64,000 nt of DNA from Bacilli bacterium (GCA_900752905.1 CAADWX010000019.1:1-64000); one strand, 5' to 3'; shown: positions 34,289 through 45,471, counted from the stretch's first letter. Notes: generated from the letters alone by a model not told the origin. Numbers and translations: made by a program.

Positions 34289-34308
34289 AAAGTCTTCTTT
34301 TTTTTTAG
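34272..34308 (+). terminator. Terminator at the end of the HD-GYP-like gene
   Basis: GAAGA (34,275) and TCTTC (34,293) with a run of nine T. TAGTATAAT follows directly and serves tex. Confidence 0.6.
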
Positions 34309-34329
34309 TATAATGTATTAGGTGATAAA

Positions 34330-36486
34330 ATGAATGATAATATAATTAAAGAAATTAGTTTAAATTTAAATATAAAGGATGAACAGGTAAGAACTGTTCT
34401 TAAATTATTGGAAGAAGGAAATACTATTCCATTTATTGCTCGTTATAGAAAAGAAGCAACAGGTGCTTTAGATGAAGAAAATATAAGGAGTATAAATGAG
34501 GTATATGAGTATCAAATTAATTTGCTTAAAAGAAAAGAAGATGTTATTAGGTTAATTGATGAAAAAGGATTAATGACTGATGATTTAAAGAATTCTATTA
34601 TGTCTTGTTCTAAATTGGTTGAAGTAGAAGATTTATATAGACCTTATAAAGAAAAGAAAAAAACTAAAGCTACTGAAGCTATAAAAAATGGTCTTGAACC
34701 TTTAGCAAAAATAATTATGTCATTTCCAACAAAAGGAAGTATAGATGATATAGCTCAAAAGTATTTAAATGAGAATGTTAAAGATATAAATTCTGCTATA
34801 GAAGGAGCATCTTTTATTATTGCTGAATGGATTAGTGATAATGCTTATTATAGAAAATATATAAGAAATTATACATATAAGAATGGTATTATAACATGTA
34901 ATGTAAAGAAGGATAATCCTGATACAAATAAAGTATATGAAATGTATTATAATTATAGTGAAAGAATTAAAGATATAAAACCTCATAGAGTTCTAGCTAT
35001 AAATAGAGCAGAAAATGAAAAAGTGATAACTGTTAATATAGATATAAATGTAGATGAAATATATAATTTTTTAGAATCTAAGTTAATTAAAAATAAATCT
35101 AGTTTTGTATGTGATATTGTAAGTAATGCTATAAAAGATAGTTATAAAAGACTTATATCTCCATCTATAGAAAGAGAAATAAGAAGTGATTTAAAGGAAA
35201 AAGCTGATGTTGTAGCAATAGATAATTTTAGTCATAATGTTGAAAGTTTATTACTTCAACCTCCTCTTAAGGAAAGAGTTGTACTTGCATTTGATCCTGG
35301 ATATGTAAATGGATGTAAATTAGCTGTTGTAGATAAGAATGGAAAATATTTAGATTCTACTGTAATAAAACCATTTTTAAATAATGTTAATTCTATTAAT
35401 TTAAAAAAATGCAAAGATGAAGTGGTTAATTTAATAAAAAAATATAATGTTGATGTTATTGCTATAGGAAATGGAACAGCATCTCGTGAAAGTGAAGCTT
35501 TTTGCGCTGATATGATTAAAGAATATAAATTAAATACTAAGTATGTTATTGTATCAGAGGCTGGTGCTTCAATTTATAGTGCATCACCACTTGCTATATC
35601 AGAATTTCCTGATTTAGCTGTTGAGAAAAGAAGTGCAGTATCAATTGGAAGAAGATTACAAGATCCTTTATCTGAACTCGTAAAAATTCCACCTGAAGGT
35701 ATAGGTGTTGGATTATATCAACATGATGTATCTCAAAAAAATCTAAAAGAAAGTTTGGATTTTGTGGTTAGTAAAGCTGTAAATAGTGTTGGTGTAAATG
35801 TAAATATAGCGTCACCCGCACTTTTAAAATATGTATCTGGTATGCAGAAGAAGAATATTGATAAATTAATTGAATATAGAGAAAAGAATGGTAAAATTAA
35901 TTCTAGATTAGAGCTTAAGAAAAATAAAATATTAAGTGATAAAGTTTATGAACAAGCAATTGGATTTTTAAGAATTCAAGATGCTGAAAATATTTTAGAT
36001 GAAACTAGTATCCATCCAGAAAGTTATTCAGCTACTTTAAAATTATTAAGTGAACTTAATTTAAATGTTAGTGATATTGGTACTGATAAATTAAAAAATA
36101 TTTTAAAAGATATTAATATTTCAATTTATGCAAATAAAATAGGTACTGATATTTATACTTTAGAAGATATTGTTAAATCTTTGATAAGCCCTAATAGAGA
36201 TCCAAGAGATGAAATGCCTCAACCAATGTTAAAAAGTGATGTTCTTCATATAGAAGATTTAAGTGTTGGTATGAAGTTACAGGGAACTGTTAGAAATGTA
36301 GTTGATTTTGGAGCATTTATAGATATTGGTCTTCATAATGATGGACTTGTTCATATTTCTAAAATTACAAATAAGTATATAAAACATCCAAGTGAAATAT
36401 TGAGTGTTGGTGATATCGTTGATTGTTATGTAATAGATATAAATAGGGATAAGGAAAAGGTATCTTTATCTTTAATTAAAGAATAA
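34330..36486 (+). CDS. tex: Tex family RNA-binding transcription accessory protein
   Basis: 718 residues, full length. Tex N-terminal region (FIARYRKEATGALDEENIR), YqgF/RNase H-like domain (VLAFDPGYVNGCKLAVVD), tandem helix-hairpin-helix region (around 490-560) and a C-terminal S1 domain (GMKLQGTVRNVVDFGAFIDI). Tex binds nucleic acids and affects transcription and toxin expression in several bacteria. RBS TAGGTGATA. Confidence 0.95.
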   Translation: MNDNIIKEISLNLNIKDEQVRTVLKLLEEGNTIPFIARYRKEATGALDEENIRSINEVYEYQINLLKRKEDVIRLIDEKGLMTDDLKNSIMSCSKLVEVEDLYRPYKEKKKTKATEAIKNGLEPLAKIIMSFPTKGSIDDIAQKYLNENVKDINSAIEGASFIIAEWISDNAYYRKYIRNYTYKNGIITCNVKKDNPDTNKVYEMYYNYSERIKDIKPHRVLAINRAENEKVITVNIDINVDEIYNFLESKLIKNKSSFVCDIVSNAIKDSYKRLISPSIEREIRSDLKEKADVVAIDNFSHNVESLLLQPPLKERVVLAFDPGYVNGCKLAVVDKNGKYLDSTVIKPFLNNVNSINLKKCKDEVVNLIKKYNVDVIAIGNGTASRESEAFCADMIKEYKLNTKYVIVSEAGASIYSASPLAISEFPDLAVEKRSAVSIGRRLQDPLSELVKIPPEGIGVGLYQHDVSQKNLKESLDFVVSKAVNSVGVNVNIASPALLKYVSGMQKKNIDKLIEYREKNGKINSRLELKKNKILSDKVYEQAIGFLRIQDAENILDETSIHPESYSATLKLLSELNLNVSDIGTDKLKNILKDINISIYANKIGTDIYTLEDIVKSLISPNRDPRDEMPQPMLKSDVLHIEDLSVGMKLQGTVRNVVDFGAFIDIGLHNDGLVHISKITNKYIKHPSEILSVGDIVDCYVIDINRDKEKVSLSLIKE

Positions 36487-36488
36487 TA

Positions 36489-36525
36489 AAAAATTGCTTA
36501 ATTTAAATAATTAAGTGATTTTTTT
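36489..36525 (+). terminator. Terminator of tex
   Basis: CTTAATT (36,497) pairs with AATTAAG (36,509), extended by G-T pairs, then TTTTTTT. The 140 bases up to the ABC operon hold no gene. Confidence 0.75.
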
Positions 36526-36665
36526 ATTATTAACTGTATAATAAGTATAGTTTATATATATAAAATAGAATATATGATAATAAAATTAAAAAGAAATAAT
36601 ATTTTTGTTATTTTACAAATATTATTTAATGTTTTATAATGTTTTTGTTTTAAAAAGGAGGTATT

Positions 36666-37370
36666 ATGGAACTATATAAATTAGAAAATGTATTTAAAAC
36701 ATATAAAAAAAGTAATAATTTAAATCATGCTCTTAAGAATATTAATTTATCTATTAATAAAGGAGAGATTGTAGTTATTTTAGGGCCAAGTGGTAGTGGT
36801 AAAAGTACAATGTTAAATATTTTATCCGGAATAGATTCTCCTACTGAAGGTAAAGTGTTTTATGAAGATAAAAGAATTGATAATTTAAGTAGCAATTTAC
36901 TTACAACGTATAGAAAAAATAATTTAGGTTTTATATTTCAAAGTTATAATTTAATATCGAATTTAACAGTTAAAGAAAACATTGAAATGGGAGGACATCT
37001 TTCTTCTAATCCTTTAGATATTAAAGATATAGTAGATGTTGTTGGACTTTCTTCTCATATAAATAAATATCCTTATCAATTATCTGGTGGTCAAATGCAA
37101 AGGGTTGCTATAGCACGTGCTATTGTAAAAAATCCTAATGTTTTATTTTGTGATGAACCAACAGGAGCTTTGGATGAAGAAACTGGTAAGAATGTTTTAA
37201 AATTATTGCAAGATATAAATAAAGAATATAAAACAACTATGATAATAGTAACTCATAATCCATCTATTGCTTATATGGCTGATACTGTTATTCGTATGAA
37301 CAGTGGTGAGATATTAGAAATTTCTAAAAATAAGAAAAAATTGGATGCTTTAGATTTGAGGTGGGCATAG
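36666..37370 (+). CDS. ABC transporter ATP-binding protein (MacB/FtsE-like) 1
   Basis: 234 residues. Walker A GPSGSGKST, Q-loop FIFQSYN, signature LSGGQMQR, Walker B VLFCDEPTGALD and switch His VTHNP are all intact. This subclass (MacB/LolD/BceA) powers FtsX-type permeases. It sits one base before the permease gene, with a second ATPase gene after it. RBS AAGGAGG. Confidence 0.95.
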   Translation: MELYKLENVFKTYKKSNNLNHALKNINLSINKGEIVVILGPSGSGKSTMLNILSGIDSPTEGKVFYEDKRIDNLSSNLLTTYRKNNLGFIFQSYNLISNLTVKENIEMGGHLSSNPLDIKDIVDVVGLSSHINKYPYQLSGGQMQRVAIARAIVKNPNVLFCDEPTGALDEETGKNVLKLLQDINKEYKTTMIIVTHNPSIAYMADTVIRMNSGEILEISKNKKKLDALDLRWA

Positions 37371-37371
37371 T

Positions 37372-39921
37372 ATGAAGCTTTTGCTTTTAAATGCTTTAAA
37401 AGGTTTAAAAAAGAAAAAAGTTCAGATGTTTGGAATAATATTTATGGTTATGTTATCTACTGCTGTTTATACAGGTATGAATAGCGCTATAGATAGATTA
37501 GAGGATAAATATTATTCTTATCTTGATGAACAAAATGTTGAAGATATTAGTATTGGTGTTAATGTTGATTTAATGAATGATATAAGCGTATCTGATGTAG
37601 ATCAATTATTAAATAATGAACTTAAGTTTATAACAAATGAAGAAAAAAATATTATTGAACAGTATAAATTGTTTTTAAAGAATCCTAGTTATGATGTTAA
37701 TATGATTTATAGTGTTATGAATATTTTTAAAAAATATGATGTTATAAAAAATTTTGAGGCAAAAAAATTAGATGAATTAAAAGGAGAATATAATCTTTAT
37801 TATGAAAGAGAAATTTCTAAAACTGTAAGTGATGGTAAAAAATTATATAAAGTTATTCCTTATAATGAAAATAAAAAAATAAATAGAATTTATTTAGTTG
37901 AGGGTAATTATCCAATAAATAAAAATGAAATAACTATTTTACCTTCTTTTGCAAAAAAGAATAAGATAAAAATAGGTGACATGTATAAAATTGGTGAATA
38001 TGAGTATAAGGTAGTTGGATTTACATATGCACCTGATTATATATATCCTTTAATATCATTTAGTATGCCTATTTTTGATGAAATGAATAATAGTGTTATT
38101 TATATAAATGATTCTTGTTTTAATGATATAAAGGGTATTGATGATAATAGTTATGCTATAAAATATAATAATAAAGTTAATAGAAAATTTGAAATTTCAT
38201 CTAATATTGATGAAAATAGTAATATGAAAGATGAACCTTTATTTAAAATATTTAATTCTGATAGTATTATTATGGATATGAATACTATAACAAGAATAGG
38301 AAGAATTGGAGCTTTACAACTTGAATTTGCTTCAAATAGATTATTTGCTGAATATTTTATGTATTTATTATTAAGTATTTCTGTACTTATAATAATTATT
38401 ATTACAAAGAAAAGAATTGATGATGAAAAATTACAAATAGGGGTACTTAAGTCTTTAGGATATAGTAGATTTAGTATTGCTGTAAGTTATTTAGTATATC
38501 CTATAATTGGCTCATTAATAGGTGGTGTTTTAGGTTATATTATTGGAATTCTTGTTCATGAACCTATAGCTTCGATATTAAGAAGTTACTATTCTGTACC
38601 TCTTTCAAATTATAGTATTAATTTAAATTATTTAAAAATTAGTGTTTTAGTACCTATGGTAATTCTTTCAATATTAAGTTATTTAATTGCATTTTTTATG
38701 CTTAGAAAAAAGCCTTTACAATTATTAAAGGAAGGAAGTAATTTAAAGGTTAATATATTTAATAGATTATTTAATAAAATACTTAAGTTTTTACCTTTTA
38801 ATTTAAGATTTAAATATTCACTTGCTTTTCGTTCGATTGGAAAATTATTAATAATTACTATTACATCTTTTTTAACAGGTCTTTTAATTACTTTAATACT
38901 TATAGGCTATAATTTATTTAATAATGTTATAGATAAATCGTTTGCGGGTATTGATTATAAATATATGGTAGCCTCTAATGGATTAAGTGAATTTAATGAA
39001 AAAGATGATTTATCTGATTATATTTTATCTGTTACAATTCCAATAGAAGAGATAAGTGATAAAGATGGTAATAAGAAAAAAATAGATAAAAAAGAAGATG
39101 ATATTTCATTTAATATATATGGAATTGATACTACTGCTAAATATACAAGAATACTAGATAAAAATGATAAGAATATAATATCATTACTTGATGATAAAAA
39201 TGGTATCATTGTAAATGAAAATGCTAAAGAATTATATGGATTAGAAATCAATGATAAAATAAAATTTAAATATAGAGATTTAATTCTTGAGTATACTATT
39301 ATAGGATTTAATAATGAACTTATGGGAAAGACTGGATATGTTGAAAGGATCGGACTTACTGATAAACTTCATGTATCAAATAATTCTTATTCTATGATAT
39401 ATTCAAATAATTCTAAATATAAGAATATGAATGAATTAACACAGGATGAAGCTTCTTCTATAAGTTATTTGCTAAGTGTTGATGATTTGAAGGCAAATAT
39501 AGAAAAACAAATGGATAGATTTAATGGTAGTATTTATATAGTAATAGCTTTCGCATCTATTATGGCTTTAATAATTATAGCTGTAATTGCTAATATTGTA
39601 ATTGAAGAAAATAAAAAGACAATATCTATAATGAAAGTTATGGGATATAGTAATAAGAATATTAGTAATATTGTTTTAAATATTTATACACCATTTATTA
39701 TTATTGCTTATTTATTATCTATTCCAACTATGATTGCTCTTTTAAAGAAAATAGTAAGTGCTATTGTTGGGAATATAGAAATTACTATACCAATTGAGGC
39801 TGATCCATTTATATCTATACTGGGGTTATTAGGCCTTTTAGTTGCGTATTATGTAGCGCTTTATATAAGTAAGAAAGATTTAAATAAAGTACCACTTGCG
39901 GTTGCTTTAAAAAGAGAGTAG
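37372..39921 (+). CDS. FtsX-like ABC permease
   Basis: 849 residues. A membrane helix near 15-37, a large outside domain (about 40-315), three helices (about 325-430), another helix near 490, a second outside domain, and a last helix group (about 715-840). This is the double-FtsX layout of large exporters linked to peptide resistance, lipoprotein export or adhesion factors. The substrate cannot be told. Confidence 0.9.
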   Translation: MKLLLLNALKGLKKKKVQMFGIIFMVMLSTAVYTGMNSAIDRLEDKYYSYLDEQNVEDISIGVNVDLMNDISVSDVDQLLNNELKFITNEEKNIIEQYKLFLKNPSYDVNMIYSVMNIFKKYDVIKNFEAKKLDELKGEYNLYYEREISKTVSDGKKLYKVIPYNENKKINRIYLVEGNYPINKNEITILPSFAKKNKIKIGDMYKIGEYEYKVVGFTYAPDYIYPLISFSMPIFDEMNNSVIYINDSCFNDIKGIDDNSYAIKYNNKVNRKFEISSNIDENSNMKDEPLFKIFNSDSIIMDMNTITRIGRIGALQLEFASNRLFAEYFMYLLLSISVLIIIIITKKRIDDEKLQIGVLKSLGYSRFSIAVSYLVYPIIGSLIGGVLGYIIGILVHEPIASILRSYYSVPLSNYSINLNYLKISVLVPMVILSILSYLIAFFMLRKKPLQLLKEGSNLKVNIFNRLFNKILKFLPFNLRFKYSLAFRSIGKLLIITITSFLTGLLITLILIGYNLFNNVIDKSFAGIDYKYMVASNGLSEFNEKDDLSDYILSVTIPIEEISDKDGNKKKIDKKEDDISFNIYGIDTTAKYTRILDKNDKNIISLLDDKNGIIVNENAKELYGLEINDKIKFKYRDLILEYTIIGFNNELMGKTGYVERIGLTDKLHVSNNSYSMIYSNNSKYKNMNELTQDEASSISYLLSVDDLKANIEKQMDRFNGSIYIVIAFASIMALIIIAVIANIVIEENKKTISIMKVMGYSNKNISNIVLNIYTPFIIIAYLLSIPTMIALLKKIVSAIVGNIEITIPIEADPFISILGLLGLLVAYYVALYISKKDLNKVPLAVALKRE

Positions 39922-39929
39922 GTGATGTT

Positions 39930-40631
39930 ATGAGTTTAATAGAATTAAAAGATGTTTGTAAAGAATATAAAAGTGGTAAAATAAGGAATTCTGTTTTAAA
40001 CAATATAAATCTTGCTATAGAAAAAGGAGAAATAATTGTTATTTTAGGACCAAGTGGTAGTGGTAAAACGACACTATTAAATGTTATATCAGGACTTGAT
40101 AGAATAAGTAGTGGTAAAATAATGTATGATGGTAAAAATATATCTAAATATAGTGATATTAGAATGACTAAATTTAGAAAGAAAAGGTTAGGTTTTATAT
40201 TTCAGACTTATAATTTACTTGAACATTTAAATGTTTATGAAAATGTACTTGTAGGTTCTTCTCTTGGTAAAAAAACTGTTGATGTTGATAAAATTATAGA
40301 TACTGTAGGTCTTTTGAAGCATAAGAAAAAATATATGTATCAATTATCTGGTGGTGAACAACAAAGAGTATCTATTGCTCGTGCTTTAGCTAAGATGCCT
40401 GATGTTATGTTTTGTGATGAACCAACAGGTGCTTTAGATGAAAAAACGGGTAAAATTGTTTTAAAATCATTAGTTGATGCTAATAATAAATTAAAAACAA
40501 CTATGATAATAGTAACTCATAATCCTGGAATAGCTCAAATAGGTGATGTAGTAATACGTATGAATAGTGGTAAAATAATTGAAAAATATAAAAATAAGAG
40601 GGTTGATCCTAAAAATATTCCATGGGGATAA
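39930..40631 (+). CDS. ABC transporter ATP-binding protein (MacB/FtsE-like) 2
   Basis: 233 residues, a close paralogue of the ATPase at 36,666. GPSGSGKTT, FIFQTYN, LSGGEQQR, MFCDEPTGALD and VTHNP are intact. Two ATPase genes flanking one permease suggest the ATPases form a heterodimer, or a second permease gene was lost. Confidence 0.95.
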   Translation: MSLIELKDVCKEYKSGKIRNSVLNNINLAIEKGEIIVILGPSGSGKTTLLNVISGLDRISSGKIMYDGKNISKYSDIRMTKFRKKRLGFIFQTYNLLEHLNVYENVLVGSSLGKKTVDVDKIIDTVGLLKHKKKYMYQLSGGEQQRVSIARALAKMPDVMFCDEPTGALDEKTGKIVLKSLVDANNKLKTTMIIVTHNPGIAQIGDVVIRMNSGKIIEKYKNKRVDPKNIPWG

Positions 40632-40634
40632 AAG

Positions 40635-40658
40635 AGTATGACAAATCATACTTTTTTT
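40635..40658 (+). terminator. Terminator of the ABC operon
   Basis: AGTATGA (40,635) pairs with TCATACT (40,646), then seven T. TTTTTTTTGATACAAT of the polC promoter follows 30 bases on. Confidence 0.8.
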
Positions 40659-40713
40659 ATATTTTAAATTGTTTCTAACTCTTTTTTTTGATACAATAAA
40701 TAAAGGTGGTAGT

Positions 40714-43700
40714 ATGCAAGATAAAATACAACTTTTACTTAAACAATGTAATTTAAAAGAGGAATATTATAAATATTTTGAGAGTGGTACTCTTGATAAA
40801 ATAGTTGGAAATAAAACTAGAGATAGTTATAAATTTTTGATAACTTTAGATACTAATTTACCTCTTGAAGTTTATAATGAATTTTTCCTTGGAATAAAAA
40901 ATGCTTTTCCTAAAGTTAAAAATATTGCTTTAGAGTTAAATATTAAAAATGTTAATAAAGATTTAGCTGAATTTTATTATAGACAGTTTATAGATGAAAT
41001 AGCCGGTAATTCTCCTTTGATTAAGAGTTTTAGAGATTATAAGGTTAGTTATACAAATTCGTTTAATATAATTGTATCTAATAAGGCAGAAGAAATGAAG
41101 TTAAATAGTATAAAACGTGAGTTAGAAAGTAAATTTAAATCTGTTGGTTTTGATACTATAATTGAAATTATTGTAAATCACGATGAAAAACTTGCATATC
41201 AAATTGAAAAAGAATTAGAAGTTAAAATACCAAAAAATATAAAAACTACTTCTGAAGAGCCAAAACAAGAGTTTAAAAAATATGAGGGTGGTCCTAGAGT
41301 AAAGAAGGAACCATTAATAATAGAAACAGAAGAAGAGAATGTATTAATTGGAAGAAAAATAGAAGATCCTATTACTCGTATTGATACTATATATGAAGAG
41401 ACAAATAATGTAACAATAGAGTGTAAATTATTCGCGCCACTCGATGTTAGAGAAACTCGTACTGAATTAAAAATAATTACTTTAAAACTTACTGATAATA
41501 CTGATAGTATATATGGTAAAGTATTTACAAACAGTGATGAAGAATTTAATGCAATTACTAAGAATATCAAAATGGGTGTTTGGTATAAAATGAGAGGATT
41601 AGTTAAACTTGATAAGTATACAAATGAACTAACATTTAATTTAAGAGATGTTAACAAGTCAAGTAAGACTGATAAAAAAATAATAGATGATGCTCCTGTT
41701 AAAAGAGTTGAACTTCATGCTCATACTATGATGAGTCAAATGGATGGTATTACTAAATTAGATTTAAATAAACATACTTGCGAATTAGTTGAAAGGACTA
41801 TTGATATGGGTTATAAGGGAGTAGCAATTACTGATCATAGTGGTTGTCAAGCTTTCCCAATTTCTTTTAATATAATAAAAAGTCATAATAAAAAAATAAT
41901 TAGTGATTTAAAGTCTAAAATAGAAGAATTAGAGAATTCTTTAGAAGGCTCAGATAATAAAGAAGAAGTAGAGAGTGAGTTAAACAAATTAAAAGAGCAA
42001 CTTAAAAATCCTCCTTTATTTAAAGGTTTATATGGTACGGAACTTGTACTTGTTGATGATACTGTAAATGTAGTTGTAAGACCAACAGATGAAGATTTAA
42101 TTGATAATACTTATGTTGTATTTGATACTGAAACAACTGGTTTTAATGCTGGTGGTGCAGATCAAATGATTGAAATTGGTGCTGTAAAAATACATGATGG
42201 AGTTATAATTGATAGATTTGATGAATTAATAAATCCAGGTAGACATATTCCTGATAAGATTACAGAACTTACTTGTATTACTGATGATATGGTAAAAGAT
42301 TCTGATAATGAGGAAAATGTAACAAGAAGATTTTTAGAGTGGACTGGTAATTTACCTATGGTAGCTCATAATGCTAAATTTGATATTTCATTTATAGAGA
42401 TGGCATGTAAGAAATATAATTTAGGTGAATTTAAAAATACTGTTATAGATACATTAGAATTATCTCGTACGTTAGATCAAGGATTTGCTCGTCATAGTTT
42501 GTCAGCTTTGGTAAAAAGATATAATGTACCTTGGGAAGAAGATGCTCATCATAGAGCTGATTATGATGCTGAAGGAACAGCATATGTTTTTAGTAAGATG
42601 TTAAAAAAATTAGAATCACAGAAATTCGAGAAAATTAGTGATTTGGATAATTTAGTATCAAAGGATGATATATATAAGTTTGGTCGTACTTATCATTTTA
42701 ATGCTATAGCGCAAAATCAGGTTGGACTTAAGAATTTATTTAAAATAATTTCTCTTGCTAATACGGTTTATTTATATAAAACTCCAAGAATATTAAGAAG
42801 TGTATTAGAGGAAAATAGAGAGGGATTATTAATAGGTAGTGGATGTTATGAATCTGAAGTTTTTGTATCTGCTAGAAGTAAAGAGGGAGAAGAGCTTACT
42901 AATATAATTAATTTTTATGATTATGTTGAGGTTCAACCTCCTGAGGTATATGATCATTTACTTCAACTTGGTGATTTTAAAGATAAAGTTGAGTTAGAAA
43001 ATCATATAAGAAAAATTATTAGTGCTACAAAAGATGCTGGTAAAATTATTGTAGCAACAGGTGATGTTCATCATTTTACAAGAGAAGATAAAATTTATAG
43101 AGAGATTATTGTTAATCAAAAAGTACCAGGTGGTGGAAGACATCCACTTGCTAAAAATGATATAAAGAAAATACCTTCTCAACATTTTAGAACAACTAGA
43201 GAAATGCTTGATGATTTTGCTTTCCTTGGTGAAGATTTAGCTTATGAAATTGTTGTTGAGAATACAAATAAAATATGTGATAGTGTCGATATTATAGAGG
43301 TTATTCCTGATACTGGTGGTATTCCTTTTTCTCCAAGAGTTAAGAGTGATGATGGAGCATCTTATCTAGATTGTCCTCGTGTTGTAACAGATCTTGTATA
43401 TACTCGTGCGAAAGATTGGTATGGAGATCCATTACCAGAAAATATTGAAAAGAGAATTGCGACTGAGTTATATGGTGATACAGTTTTAAATATTATAAAA
43501 GAAAATCTAAAAGAAAAAGGATTAAATGGAGAAGAACTTGAACGTAAATCTTTAAGTGAACTTCATAAAACAATACTTGATGGAATTGATGCTGTAAATA
43601 AATTAGTAAGTGATTATATAATAAAAACTAGTGAAGAAGAGATGACTGAAGAACAGGTAAAAAAAGAAGTTAAGAAGCGTCTTGGTGGAGTAATTGGTGC

Positions 43701-45471
43701 TGGATTTGATCCAATATACTTAATTGCTCAAAGACTTGTTAAACACTCTAATAATGAGGGTTATTTGGTAGGATCCCGTGGATCTGTTGGTTCATCATTT
43801 GTCGCAACGATGATGGGAATTACTGAGGTTAATCCACTTCCTGCTCATTATAGATGTACTAAATGTAAGGTAAGTATATTTAATGATGATAATGGTAATG
43901 CTCTTGGTGCTGAATATTCTTCTGGATTTGATTTACCAGATAAGATGTGTCCAAATTGTAATATACCTCTTTATAAAGATGGACAAGATATGCCATTCGC
44001 AACATTCTTGGGATTTAATGCAGATAAAGTTCCAGATATAGATTTGAACTTTTCTGATTTAAATCAAGCTAGTACTCATGCTTATACAAAAGTTTTATTT
44101 GGACCAGATAATGTTTATAGAGCTGGTACTATTGGTACTGCTGCTCAAAATATAGCATTTGGTTTTGTAAAAGGATATTGTGAAAATAAAAACATTGTTA
44201 TGAGAACAGCTGAAGTAGAAAGACTTGCTGCAGGATGTACTGGTGTTAAGAGAACTACAGGACAACACCCAGGTGGTATAGTTGTTATACCAGATTATAT
44301 GGATTGTTTTGATTTTACTCCATTCCAATTTCCTGCAGAAAATATTAATTCTCCTTGGAGAACTACTCACTTTGATTATCACTCAATTGAAGAGTGTGTA
44401 CTTAAACTTGATATTTTAGGTCACTCTGATCCAACGCAACTAAGACTTATTCAACTTCAGTCTAATACTGATATAATGAAAGTACCTCTTGATGATAAAG
44501 ATACAATGAGTATTTTTACATCTACAAAAGCACTTGGGGTTACATGTGAACAAATAATGTGTAATACTGGAACACTCGGAATACCTGAATTTGGAACAGC
44601 GTTTACTATAAAATTGGTTGAAGATACTAAACCAACTACTTTTGCGGAACTTATAAAAATATCAGGACTTTCACATGGTACTGATGTTTGGCTTGGTAAT
44701 GCCCAAGAATTAATAAAAAATAATATAGTTCCATTTAAAGAAACTATAGGCTGCCGTGATGATATAATGGTATATCTTATGTATCACGGCCTTGAACCTA
44801 TTAAAGCATTTAAAATAATGGAATTTGTACGTAAAGGTAAAGCATCTAAAGATCCTGAAACATGGAAAGGTTTTGTTGAATTAATGCAAAAAAATGATAT
44901 TCCTGAATGGTTTATTAGTTCTTGTCAAAAAATTAAGTATATGTTCCCTAAAGCACATGCTGCTGCTTATGTAATAAGTGCATTTAGAATTGCTTGGTAT
45001 AAAGTTCATATGCCTGTATATTTTTATGCATCATGGTTATCGTCTAAAGCAACTGATGTTGATGTTGAGGCAATGATAAAAGGTTATGATGCTATAAAGG
45101 AAAGAATTATAGAAATTCAAAATAAAGGTTATGATGCTACAAATAAGGAAAATGGACAAGTTGAAAGTTTGAAAGTTTCTCTTGAGGCAACAGCTAGAGG
45201 TATGAAATTTTTAAATGTTGATTTATATAAGAGTGATGCTATTGTATGGAATAGTGCAAGTGATACAGAAATATATCCTCCATTTAATGCTATTGATGGA
45301 CTTGGTGATACTGTAGCAAATAATATTGTAGAAGAAAGGAAAAAGAAACCTTTCTTGAGTATTGAAGATTTCCAAAATAGATGTAAAGTATCTGGTACAT
45401 TAATAGATAAGATGAGACTTATGGGTATTTTTGATGGACTTGCTGAATCAAATCAACTAAGTTTATTTTAA
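40714..45471 (+). CDS. polC: DNA polymerase III PolC-type alpha subunit with proofreading exonuclease
   Basis: 1,585 residues, longer than the usual 1,430-1,470. In order: N-terminal domain, OB-fold, PHP domain first half (RVELHAHTMMSQMDG), inserted DnaQ-like exonuclease (FDTETTGFNAGG; HNAKFDISF), PHP second half, polymerase core with zinc-finger CTKC and CPNC and the catalytic PDIDLNFSD, then HhH. Two Glu/Lys-rich insertions account for most of the extra length: one near residues 405-440 in the PHP domain and one near 935-990. It is the main leading-strand polymerase. Start 40,714 after AAAGGTGG. Confidence 0.96.
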   Translation: MQDKIQLLLKQCNLKEEYYKYFESGTLDKIVGNKTRDSYKFLITLDTNLPLEVYNEFFLGIKNAFPKVKNIALELNIKNVNKDLAEFYYRQFIDEIAGNSPLIKSFRDYKVSYTNSFNIIVSNKAEEMKLNSIKRELESKFKSVGFDTIIEIIVNHDEKLAYQIEKELEVKIPKNIKTTSEEPKQEFKKYEGGPRVKKEPLIIETEEENVLIGRKIEDPITRIDTIYEETNNVTIECKLFAPLDVRETRTELKIITLKLTDNTDSIYGKVFTNSDEEFNAITKNIKMGVWYKMRGLVKLDKYTNELTFNLRDVNKSSKTDKKIIDDAPVKRVELHAHTMMSQMDGITKLDLNKHTCELVERTIDMGYKGVAITDHSGCQAFPISFNIIKSHNKKIISDLKSKIEELENSLEGSDNKEEVESELNKLKEQLKNPPLFKGLYGTELVLVDDTVNVVVRPTDEDLIDNTYVVFDTETTGFNAGGADQMIEIGAVKIHDGVIIDRFDELINPGRHIPDKITELTCITDDMVKDSDNEENVTRRFLEWTGNLPMVAHNAKFDISFIEMACKKYNLGEFKNTVIDTLELSRTLDQGFARHSLSALVKRYNVPWEEDAHHRADYDAEGTAYVFSKMLKKLESQKFEKISDLDNLVSKDDIYKFGRTYHFNAIAQNQVGLKNLFKIISLANTVYLYKTPRILRSVLEENREGLLIGSGCYESEVFVSARSKEGEELTNIINFYDYVEVQPPEVYDHLLQLGDFKDKVELENHIRKIISATKDAGKIIVATGDVHHFTREDKIYREIIVNQKVPGGGRHPLAKNDIKKIPSQHFRTTREMLDDFAFLGEDLAYEIVVENTNKICDSVDIIEVIPDTGGIPFSPRVKSDDGASYLDCPRVVTDLVYTRAKDWYGDPLPENIEKRIATELYGDTVLNIIKENLKEKGLNGEELERKSLSELHKTILDGIDAVNKLVSDYIIKTSEEEMTEEQVKKEVKKRLGGVIGAGFDPIYLIAQRLVKHSNNEGYLVGSRGSVGSSFVATMMGITEVNPLPAHYRCTKCKVSIFNDDNGNALGAEYSSGFDLPDKMCPNCNIPLYKDGQDMPFATFLGFNADKVPDIDLNFSDLNQASTHAYTKVLFGPDNVYRAGTIGTAAQNIAFGFVKGYCENKNIVMRTAEVERLAAGCTGVKRTTGQHPGGIVVIPDYMDCFDFTPFQFPAENINSPWRTTHFDYHSIEECVLKLDILGHSDPTQLRLIQLQSNTDIMKVPLDDKDTMSIFTSTKALGVTCEQIMCNTGTLGIPEFGTAFTIKLVEDTKPTTFAELIKISGLSHGTDVWLGNAQELIKNNIVPFKETIGCRDDIMVYLMYHGLEPIKAFKIMEFVRKGKASKDPETWKGFVELMQKNDIPEWFISSCQKIKYMFPKAHAAAYVISAFRIAWYKVHMPVYFYASWLSSKATDVDVEAMIKGYDAIKERIIEIQNKGYDATNKENGQVESLKVSLEATARGMKFLNVDLYKSDAIVWNSASDTEIYPPFNAIDGLGDTVANNIVEERKKKPFLSIEDFQNRCKVSGTLIDKMRLMGIFDGLAESNQLSLF

